From: Candidatus Eiseniibacteriota bacterium | GTDB lineage: Bacteria; Joyebacterota; Joyebacteria; Joyebacterales; Joyebacteraceae | Reading direction: 5' to 3' | Assembly: GCA_030610515.1 (NCBI GenBank) | Contig: JAUWRQ010000004.1 | Location: forward strand, 1-12,238 | Length of the DNA: 12,238 bases | Shown here: positions 6,869 through 12,238 of the stretch, in pieces | How the letters are laid out: each line of letters opens with the position of its first letter | How positions within the stretch are numbered: position 1 is the stretch's first letter | Made by a program: the position numbers and the translations under genes | Notes under the pieces: model-generated | Databases searched by the model: none | The model's input: the letters and a program-made list of their open reading frames with translations, nothing else | Told to the model about the DNA's origin: nothing

Positions 6869-8665
6869 CTACTCCGTGCCGTCGGACCTGTCCATCGCAG
6901 CCTCGAGGAGCTGCCGCTCGTAGATGGTCTGGTAGAGACCTCCGAGAGCGACCAATTCGTCGTGCGTCCCCCGCTCGGTCACACGACCTTCATCGAACAC
7001 GATGATCTCGTCGGCGTGCCTTATCGATGAGATCCTGTGGGAGACGATGATGCTCGTCCTGCCCTTGAGCGCGCCTTTGAGCTCATTCTGAATGCGCTCC
7101 TCGGTCGCCGTATCGACCGAGGACAGCGCGTCGTCGAGGACCACGACTGCCGGGTCGACCAGAAGCGCCCGCGCGATGGCGATGCGCTGCTTCTGTCCAC
7201 CAGAGAGCGTGACGCCGCGCTCGCCGACGAGCGTGTCCATGCCCTCAGGAAACGACTCGATCTCCTCGAGCATCCCCGCCACATGGGCCGCCGCCCTGAT
7301 CCTGTCGCCGGAGGCGTCGGGGGCGCCGAACCGTATGTTCTCCCGGATCGTGTCGGAGAAGAGGAACGTGTCCTGCGGGACGTAGCCGATGCCACCCCGG
7401 AGGGACGAGAGCGTCAGCCCACAGACGTCGTGACCGTCCAGAAGAACGGCCCCCTCCGTGGGCTCGTGAATGCGGAGGAGCAGATTGATGAGCGTGCTCT
7501 TCCCCGAACCCGTGCGGCCAAGCACGCCTAGCGTGGCGCCGGCTGGGACGACGACGTTCACGTCCTGGAGCGCTGGCTCGATGCCCCCCTCATATGAGAA
7601 CGTGACGTCTCTGAACTCGACCTCGCCCCGCACATCCACGAGGTCCCACGCCCCTTCCCTGTCCGCGATCTCGGGGTCCGTCTCGAGGATCTTGTTGATG
7701 TGCCCCATCGATGCGGCGCCTCGCTGCATGACGTTGACGACCCATCCCATCGCGATCATGGGCCAGGTCAGAATGCCCAGGTAGCTCATGAAGGCAACGA
7801 GGTCTCCCGTCGTGATCGAGCCGACCATGACCTGGCGGCCGCCGAAAAAGATGACGATGACCACGCTCATGCTCGAGAGGAGCATGATGAACGGGAAGAA
7901 CGCTCCCCAGATTCGAACGAGGTGGACGTTCTTCCGGACGTACTTCTGTCCGACGTCGGCCAGGCGCCGAAGTTCGTGTTCCTCCTGCGCGTACGCCTTG
8001 ACGACCCGGATCCCTGCGATGCTCTCGCGGACTCTCTCCGTCAAGTCGGAGAACGTCTCCTGCACGCGCTCGAACCGTTGGTGCAGGAGTCTGCCTGCCC
8101 TCAGGGTGAAGAGCGCGATGACGGGCATCGGGACGAGTGCCAGCAACGTGAGGCGAACGTTCAGGACCAGCATGAACCCGATCGTCGCGAGTCCCAGGAT
8201 GACCGCGTCGGTCGCGGCAACGATCCCGATCCCCGAGGCCATTCGGACGGCGTTCAGGTCGTTCGTCGCGTGCGCCATCAGGTCGCCGGTCTTCGTCACC
8301 GCGTAGTATCCGGCGGACAGCTTCTGAAGATGTCGGAAGAGCCTGTTGCGCAGGTCCTCCTCGATGTGGCGCGAGGTACCGATGATGAGAAACCGCCAGA
8401 GGAACCGGAGCACCGATATGGCGAGCGCGAGCCCGCAGATCATGAGGGCGTACTCGCCGAGCGTCTCCCTGCCGATCCCGCCGGCCGTCAGGTCGTCGAC
8501 GGCCCTCTTGATGATGCGCGGGATGAAAAGCTGCATGCCGTCGACGGAGAGAAGACACACGAGGCCCAGGGCGACGGCGGCCCGATACTGCGTGAAATGG
8601 CCGATGAGGGTCTTGAGGTTGCGGAGGCCGCCCGTGGCCTTCTGGTCTGTCTCGAGTGCGGACAT
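6869..8665 (-). CDS. Type IV ABC exporter subunit with degenerate ATPase site
   Basis: A 598-residue fused membrane and ATPase protein of normal family length. The six membrane helices fall at about 28-50, 71-96, 143-168, 170-190, 253-275 and 286-310. The ATPase domain shows Walker A GRTGSGKST (383-391), Q-loop Q431, canonical signature LSGGQ (487-491), Walker B VVVLDD (507-512) and H-loop H543. Residue 512 is Asp where the catalytic Glu is expected, the mark of the non-hydrolytic half in heterodimeric exporters such as TM287/288, LmrCD and BmrCD. It is the promoter-proximal gene of a two-gene operon with the 733-residue subunit, and stop and start lie 2 nt apart. The start ATG at 8665 fits the N-terminal cytoplasmic helix; its Shine-Dalgarno is poor (AGG at 8 nt). 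Regulation probably acts through the promoter at 8762-8790 and perhaps the direct repeats upstream. Confidence 0.92.
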   Translation of the reverse strand: MSALETDQKATGGLRNLKTLIGHFTQYRAAVALGLVCLLSVDGMQLFIPRIIKRAVDDLTAGGIGRETLGEYALMICGLALAISVLRFLWRFLIIGTSRHIEEDLRNRLFRHLQKLSAGYYAVTKTGDLMAHATNDLNAVRMASGIGIVAATDAVILGLATIGFMLVLNVRLTLLALVPMPVIALFTLRAGRLLHQRFERVQETFSDLTERVRESIAGIRVVKAYAQEEHELRRLADVGQKYVRKNVHLVRIWGAFFPFIMLLSSMSVVIVIFFGGRQVMVGSITTGDLVAFMSYLGILTWPMIAMGWVVNVMQRGAASMGHINKILETDPEIADREGAWDLVDVRGEVEFRDVTFSYEGGIEPALQDVNVVVPAGATLGVLGRTGSGKSTLINLLLRIHEPTEGAVLLDGHDVCGLTLSSLRGGIGYVPQDTFLFSDTIRENIRFGAPDASGDRIRAAAHVAGMLEEIESFPEGMDTLVGERGVTLSGGQKQRIAIARALLVDPAVVVLDDALSSVDTATEERIQNELKGALKGRTSIIVSHRISSIRHADEIIVFDEGRVTERGTHDELVALGGLYQTIYERQLLEAAMDRSDGTE

Positions 8666-8761
8666 GAACGGAACCTGTGCAGGTACGCAGAAGCGCCCGC
8701 GCCCCCGGTGGGCGCGGACGGCAGGAGTGACGCAGAGCGCCAGCCTGTCTGGTTTCCGGCG

Positions 8762-8790
8762 ATTCTAACGGGGTGGATGCGGGTCGTCAA
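8762..8790 (-). promoter_or_regulatory. Sigma70 promoter of the ABC exporter operon
   Basis: On the minus strand TTGACG (8790-8785), a 17-nt spacer and TAGAAT (8767-8762) match consensus at 5/6 and 5/6. The leader would be about 90 nt. It contains an 8-bp GC-rich hairpin, CCGCGCCC / GGGCGCGG (8697-8717), without a U-tract. Confidence 0.72.
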
Positions 8791-8842
8791 GAATCCGGCG
8801 GAGTTTCCGGGCAGGGGCACGCGCGCAGCCCAAAGGGCCGGA

Positions 8843-8897
8843 CGGATCTCAGCACGTGAGCGCCGGGACACGCGGACCTCAGCACGTGAGCGCCGGG
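8843..8897. repeat. Two 25-nt direct repeats at a 30-nt period upstream of the ABC promoter
   Basis: The 20-nt core ctcagcacgtgagcgccggg occurs at 8848-8867 and again at 8878-8897. Including CGGAy on its left, 25 nt repeat with one T/C difference. Each copy holds the palindrome CACGTG. The period is about three helical turns, which would place the copies on one face of the DNA, centred roughly 100 and 130 nt upstream of the predicted transcription start. This would suit an activator binding site. A recent local duplication without function is the alternative. Confidence 0.6.
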
Positions 8898-9169
8898 GTC
8901 GGGCACGCATCCCCCCGGCAGACAGAGAGGGGAAGCCCTTGGGCCCGCTCGCGCGGACACGCCAAGCTCCCCCTCTACCGCCGATAGGGAACTGCCGAAG
9001 TGAGCAGCCCCCGGCCTCCGAAGAGACCCTCTCGAGGAACCGCCAGCCGCAGTGCCAACTCCACCCTGTCTTTCAGGCAGGGCACCAACAGCGACACCAA
9101 TACAACAAAGCGCGCGATGTTGTCAATAGAAAACCGGCTCTGGGTCAGGAACGCGAGACCGCTGTTGGA

Positions 9170-10015
9170 TCAGTTGTCGTCGTGCGAGGCGGGATCGCGT
9201 GGGCCAAGAGCGGGCGAGCCGGGGTCAAGCGGGTCGGGGACGGACGTGCTGGAGTCGAGTGCGTCATCGTCCGGCGTGCCGACGCCGGCCGCCTCGTCGT
9301 TGAGCCGAACCTCGTAGGCGTCGTAGAAGATGTGGCGAGTCCCGTGTCGCGTCACGAGCAACTTCACCTCGGCCTCGCCCGTGTGACGCCTCACGAACCA
9401 GATCCCTCCAGGGCCTGGAAGGAAGGCCTTGTCGAGTGTCACCTTGACAGCGGGGAACGGCGGGTCGGCCACGGTACCGATGATGCGCACCGGACCGGGC
9501 GTCTCGACCGATATCCATATCGTGCCATCGAAGTGGTCGGCGTCCCGGGTGGTGGCTTCGAGCGCCACCCTGTGACAAGCGTGATCCTCCTTCTCCTCAA
9601 CGCCCAGGTATTCGACCGCGTAGTCGGCGGTGTCGACCACGGGGCCCACGAGGCTCATGAGCGTGTATCGTCCCAAGAGGTGGGAAACGCCTGAGAGCGT
9701 CACTTCTCGCTCCATGCCCCCCTCGCGGGAGTAGGACAGCACGGCTCGAGCCCGCTTCGTGGAGCCATCAGCCTGCGGCTCAAAGATCATCTGCTCGACT
9801 CTCAAGCTCTCGACGGCGACGAGCGCTCCCTCGATCCCATCGTTGTATTCGCACAGGAGTGCTGCGAGGTCGACCGCGCCGACGTTGTCGTACGCGTCCT
9901 CCACACCACCCGTGACCGCGACGTCGGCGGCGCCATCGGCGACGTCCGCCGCGTGGGCTGTGCACGCCGCAAGAAGCAGCACCGCAAGGACCCGCACCAC
10001 ACGAACACTGAACAA
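9170..10015 (-). CDS. Exported LolA-like protein, possible lipoprotein
   Basis: A 281-residue protein starting at TTG (10015). GGAGGT lies 7 nt upstream of that codon. The only nearby ATG (10020) is in another frame and 2 nt from the Shine-Dalgarno. The N-terminus has two arginines and a leucine-rich core ending LLLAAC, where L15-A16-A17-C18 fits a lipobox with Thr at +2; cleavage after AHA by ordinary signal peptidase is also possible. Residues 60-240 alternate beta-strand-like segments (RARAVLSYS, DYAVEYLGVEEKEDHACHRV, DGTIWISVETPGPVRIIGTV, GIWFVRRHTGEAEVKLLV). This resembles the half-barrel of LolA/RseB-type 'outer membrane lipoprotein-sorting' proteins, which bind acyl chains or lipoproteins in the periplasm. 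That assignment rests on pattern only. The tail (about 236-281) is low-complexity D, P and S. It is divergent from the FG-GAP gene, with its own promoter. Confidence 0.72.
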   Translation of the reverse strand: MFSVRVVRVLAVLLLAACTAHAADVADGAADVAVTGGVEDAYDNVGAVDLAALLCEYNDGIEGALVAVESLRVEQMIFEPQADGSTKRARAVLSYSREGGMEREVTLSGVSHLLGRYTLMSLVGPVVDTADYAVEYLGVEEKEDHACHRVALEATTRDADHFDGTIWISVETPGPVRIIGTVADPPFPAVKVTLDKAFLPGPGGIWFVRRHTGEAEVKLLVTRHGTRHIFYDAYEVRLNDEAAGVGTPDDDALDSSTSVPDPLDPGSPALGPRDPASHDDN

Positions 10016-10022
10016 GGCATCT

Positions 10023-10028
10023 ACCTCC
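10023..10028 (-). promoter_or_regulatory. Shine-Dalgarno that fixes the TTG start of the LolA-like gene
   Basis: GGAGGT on the minus strand is complementary to the 16S 3' end over 6 nt and sits 7 nt before TTG at 10015. It lies only 2 nt before the out-of-frame ATG at 10020, which makes that ATG unlikely. Confidence 0.75.
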
Positions 10029-10046
10029 GCGTCGAAGCTCCCAGAG

Positions 10047-10076
10047 ACTGTATCGGCGCGCGACAGAGAATGTCAA
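10047..10076 (-). promoter_or_regulatory. Sigma70 promoter of the LolA-like gene
   Basis: On the minus strand TTGACA (10076-10071), an 18-nt spacer and TACAGT (10052-10047) match at 6/6 and 4/6. The start of transcription would be near 10040, giving a leader of about 25 nt that carries the Shine-Dalgarno. Confidence 0.65.
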
Positions 10077-10128
10077 GCCGGACCGACCGTCTGCCGCGCG
10101 CCCCGGAGAAACGCCATCGCTTCGCGGG

Positions 10129-10158
10129 TTGACGAAGCACCGGACGCCGCTCCATACT
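10129..10158 (+). promoter_or_regulatory. Candidate sigma70 promoter of the FG-GAP gene
   Basis: TTGACG (10129-10134), an 18-nt spacer and CATACT (10153-10158) match at 5/6 and 4/6. The -35 boxes of this and the opposing promoter are about 52 nt apart, so one regulator could reach both. Confidence 0.5.
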
Positions 10159-10217
10159 CTGACACCGCCCGCCCAGGCGAACGTCCGGTCCCGCCGGCGG
10201 ACGGACTCGGTCCGAGC

Positions 10218-10223
10218 GAGGAG
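10218..10223 (+). promoter_or_regulatory. Shine-Dalgarno that fixes the TTG start of the FG-GAP gene
   Basis: GAGGAG lies 6 nt before TTG at 10230. The first in-frame ATG (10242) would be 18 nt away, too far for efficient use, which favours the TTG. Confidence 0.6.
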
Positions 10224-10229
10224 CGCCGC

Positions 10230-11762
10230 TTGAACAAGAGCATGGCCGCACGCACTGCCTTCATCTGCTTCGCCTTCCTGAGCGTCGTCCCGACCCCAGC
10301 GGGTGCGGGCACGGTCATCGACCTGTCCGAGACCTCCGTCCCCACGGTCCTGGGCGGCTCTCCAGGAGACCGCCTCGGCCAGGGACTCGCCGGCGGCGAC
10401 CTCGATGGCGACGGTCTTACGGAACTCGCCGTCGCCGCGCCCGGACGCGACTCTCACGACGGAAGGCCCGACGTGGGCGTCGTGTACATCCTCGACGCCG
10501 ACGTCGTCTCGTCTCTCGGGCGTGCCGCGCCGGCCGAATCGGTGGCGTCCATCTCGATACTCGGAGCACACGCGCGTGAGCGAGTCGGTGAAACCCTGCT
10601 CGTCTCGGACTTGAACGGCGACGGCTCCCATGACCTCGTGGTCGGCGCGCCGAGCTCGGGTGAAGACGACCTCATGTACTCGGGTCGCCTGTACGTTTTT
10701 CTCGGCCCGCTCGCTCCCGGAGCGCACCTGCGCTGCGAGGATGCGGACGTCGTGATTCGCGGCGCCCGCGCCGGAGATCGGCTGGGCTCCTCACTCGCGG
10801 TCGCCGATGTCGACGGCGACGGTGCGAACGAACTTCTCGTATCGGCGTTCAGGGCGGCCGACGCGTCCGGCGTCCGCGCCGGCTCCGTCTACATTCTTCG
10901 AGCGAACTCGTTCTCGAGCGACCGACGTGTGCGAGCCGTTACTGAGCTCGCGGTGTCGGAGTTCAGAGGAGAGCGCGACGGAGATGGGCTTCGCGGAATC
11001 GCGGTCCAGCGTACGGTCGGAGATGCGCCGCCGACGCTGGCCCTGGGCGCGTGTCATGCGGATGGTCCGGGAAACTCGTCCGTGGATGCAGGGAGAATCT
11101 ACCTCGTGCGAGGTGACGAGGTCGGGTTCCTGCCTCTGCGCTCGGCTGTCGAGATGGGCGCGCCCATGGTATTCGGTCCACATCCTCGTGCGTTCCTCGG
11201 AAGGTCGATTTCGTGCGGAGACATCGACGGGGATGGAGTGGACGACATCGCCGTTTCGGCCTATGCGTCCCGCCTCAAGAAGCGGAAGCCCGATGCTTCC
11301 GGAGAGGTCTTCATCATCTTCGGTGCCGACGCGAGCCCGCCGAACATACTCGACCTCGCCACGGCCGAGGTGCCGCGGTTCACGAGCGCCGCTAGGTGGG
11401 ATCTCTTTGGACTGCCGGTTCTCGTGCGCGACCTGAATGTGGACGGGGCCGCCGACCTGATCGTCGCGAGCCAGTTCGCCGATTCCAACGACGGCGAGCG
11501 TCAGCGGTGTGGGAAGGTACATCTCTTCCGGGGCGGACTTCGCTCCGTCGTGGAGGCAAAGGCAGGCAAGGCCGACCTTGCGGACGTGACGATCGTGGGC
11601 GCCCAGGCCTTCGACGCGATCGGGAGCGCGCTGTCGATCGCTCAGGTGACGGGAGAGGATGCTGACCTCGTCGTGGGAGCGTCGGACGCGCCCGACGAGG
11701 AGGGTGGGGCGGCCGCGGGAAAGATCCACATCATCCCGAGCCGCTTGCTCAGCGCACGCTAG
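10230..11762 (+). CDS. Secreted FG-GAP (integrin-alpha-like) seven-bladed beta-propeller protein
   Basis: A 510-residue protein if read from TTG at 10230, or 506 from ATG at 10242. Residues 1-27 (MNKSMAAR, then a hydrophobic core ending PAGAG) are a signal peptide. I count seven repeats of about 60-75 residues, each opening near a G-x-x-L/V-G and most closing with a G-x-V/L-Y/H-I/V strand. Calcium-binding-type loops are DLDGDG (57-62), DLNGDG (127-132), DVDGDG (193-198), ERDGDG (248-253, altered), DIDGDG (331-336) and DLNVDG (401-406). Repeat 7 has only QVTGED (472-477). Blades 4 and 7 are therefore degenerate. Seven such repeats build a propeller like the integrin-alpha head; known members bind proteins or glycans at the surface. 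No C-terminal anchor or sorting signal is seen, so it is probably periplasmic or released. It is divergent from the LolA-like gene and converges on the GTPase gene with overlapping stops. Confidence 0.88.
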   Translation: MNKSMAARTAFICFAFLSVVPTPAGAGTVIDLSETSVPTVLGGSPGDRLGQGLAGGDLDGDGLTELAVAAPGRDSHDGRPDVGVVYILDADVVSSLGRAAPAESVASISILGAHARERVGETLLVSDLNGDGSHDLVVGAPSSGEDDLMYSGRLYVFLGPLAPGAHLRCEDADVVIRGARAGDRLGSSLAVADVDGDGANELLVSAFRAADASGVRAGSVYILRANSFSSDRRVRAVTELAVSEFRGERDGDGLRGIAVQRTVGDAPPTLALGACHADGPGNSSVDAGRIYLVRGDEVGFLPLRSAVEMGAPMVFGPHPRAFLGRSISCGDIDGDGVDDIAVSAYASRLKKRKPDASGEVFIIFGADASPPNILDLATAEVPRFTSAARWDLFGLPVLVRDLNVDGAADLIVASQFADSNDGERQRCGKVHLFRGGLRSVVEAKAGKADLADVTIVGAQAFDAIGSALSIAQVTGEDADLVVGASDAPDEEGGAAAGKIHIIPSRLLSAR

Positions 11763-12238
11763 AAGATCTCGACGACGTCTCCGGGCCCAAGACCGTGTTC
11801 GAGCCCCACCTCCTGGCCGGGAAAAGCCGCCGAGTCTCCCCAGACCTTAGCCTTCCTGGCCCGGCCGGCGAGTTCGTGGTGAATGGCGTCTGCCAGATCC
11901 CGGACCGTCGAACCCTCGGGCACGGCGTAGGCGACTGGCTCGTCGGGCGACGACGGGTCCCTGGCCGTAACGACGATCTTACCGAGGAGCCCGCAGAGCA
12001 CCTCCACCACTGATGTCCGGGAATCCGTCTCGAGAGGATGCCCCGCGACGAACGCACCGGGTACGAGTGCCCGGAGCGCGTCGAGTTCCCCCTCTCCAGC
12101 CACATCGACTCTCGTCCCGACTACGATCGCCCCGCGGGGAGCGAGAGCGTTCACGCGCCGCGTTCCGCTCTCGCGAGCGTCCGACTCGAGATCGGCGTCC
12201 TCCTCGCAAGCAGCTCGGTCGGCGCTCTCGCCCGTAGC
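11759..12238 (-). CDS. DRG/Obg-like GTPase, C-terminal part with TGS domain (5' end outside window)
   Basis: The minus-strand frame is open to the window edge, so this is the last 159 codons of a longer gene. GAIVVGTRVD holds what looks like the G4 base-recognition motif (T-R-x-D in place of N/T-K-x-D). It is preceded by an acidic stretch (codons 1-28 here, many E and D). The C-terminal 70 or so residues are a TGS domain of the DRG type: GSTVRDLADAIH, then AKVWG, then GLGPGDVVEIF. The spacing follows eukaryotic and archaeal DRG proteins closely. Most bacterial TGS-bearing GTPases and related enzymes (Obg/YchF, SpoT/RelA, ThrRS) look different here. DRG proteins associate with ribosomes; the bacterial DRG-like group is poorly characterised. 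The G1-G3 motifs that would confirm GTPase activity lie outside the window. The gene converges on the FG-GAP gene. Confidence 0.78.
   Translation of the reverse strand, partial: ATGESADRAACEEDADLESDARESGTRRVNALAPRGAIVVGTRVDVAGEGELDALRALVPGAFVAGHPLETDSRTSVVEVLCGLLGKIVVTARDPSSPDEPVAYAVPEGSTVRDLADAIHHELAGRARKAKVWGDSAAFPGQEVGLEHGLGPGDVVEIF

Larger units (their letters stand above)
8666..9169. other. Intergenic region without a convincing gene
   Basis: About 500 nt separate the ABC operon from the LolA-like gene. It holds the ABC promoter, the paired direct repeats and GC-rich hairpins. Bases 9085-9135 are richer in A and T than the surroundings and include TTGACA on the minus strand (9126-9121), but the best -10 candidates (TATTGG at 18 nt, TGTATT at 16 nt) are poor. 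I found no good intrinsic terminator for the LolA-like gene and no small gene with a start and Shine-Dalgarno. Confidence 0.55.

Noticed and set aside
5709..6923. A 404-codon plus-strand frame across the large ABC subunit
   Set aside because: It is antisense to clear transmembrane coding sequence. Its composition (D, H, R, E runs) is typical of the reverse strand of a GC-rich gene.
8488..8910. A 140-codon minus-strand frame upstream of and overlapping the first ABC gene
   Set aside because: It spans the ABC promoter and leader, overlaps the ABC N-terminal coding region in another frame, and is R/S/P-rich with no domain. It only mirrors the direct repeats as RRSRAE repeats.
9103..9126. TTGACA on the minus strand as a promoter for a small transcript or for the ABC operon
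   Set aside because: The best -10 candidates are TATTGG (18 nt) and TGTATT (16 nt), both poor. The ABC operon has a better promoter 330 nt downstream, and no gene follows directly.
7700..9694. A 664-codon open frame on the plus strand across the ABC gene and the intergenic region
   Set aside because: It is antisense to two well-supported minus-strand genes, has low-complexity D/H/R/E-rich composition, and contains no recognisable domain. Long antisense frames are expected in GC-rich DNA.
9759..10229. Extension of the FG-GAP frame upstream to 9759
   Set aside because: It would run antisense through the start of the LolA-like gene and across both promoters, and would bury the signal peptide in the middle of the protein.

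Overview
The window is a high-GC stretch of bacterial chromosome with ordinary gene density. It reads as Gram-negative (diderm): two proteins end in PEP-CTERM sorting signals, one is a putative lipoprotein or periplasmic protein with a LolA-like look, and several others have Sec signal peptides. PEP-CTERM anchors, a geranylgeranyl-reductase-family flavoprotein, a secreted beta-helix protein, FG-GAP proteins and a DRG-like TGS GTPase together would fit an uncultured FCB-group lineage (Eisenbacteria or Krumholzibacteria-like). That placement is inference. No rRNA, tRNA, CRISPR array or transposase was seen.

Layout. (1) 1-2663, plus: the 3' part of an FAD-dependent geranylgeranyl reductase family gene, followed after 5 nt by a secreted right-handed beta-helix protein, then a probable terminator. 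(2) 2664-4477: two convergent PEP-CTERM genes of nearly equal length with unrelated ectodomains. Each has its own sigma70-type promoter, and two strong intrinsic terminators sit back to back between them. (3) 4665-8665, minus: a two-gene operon for a heterodimeric type IV ABC exporter. The 598-residue subunit lacks the catalytic glutamate. The 733-residue subunit has a variant signature motif and a large insert between TM1 and TM2. (4) 8666-9169: about 500 nt without a convincing gene. It holds the ABC promoter and, upstream of it, two 25-nt direct repeats at a 30-nt period. (5) 9170-11762: a divergent pair, a LolA-like exported protein (minus) and a seven-repeat FG-GAP propeller (plus). Both appear to start at TTG behind good Shine-Dalgarno sequences, with back-to-back promoters between them. 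(6) 11759-12238, minus: the C-terminal half of a DRG-type GTPase with a TGS domain. It shares the tetranucleotide CTAG as overlapping stop codons with the FG-GAP gene.

Most of the genes act at or beyond the cell envelope (lipid reduction, export, surface anchoring, secreted repeat proteins), but no shared pathway can be shown from sequence. I see no clear new system. The points most worth checking are the extracytoplasmic insert in the ABC subunit, the paired direct repeats upstream of its promoter, and the overlapping hairpins in the leader of the second PEP-CTERM gene.
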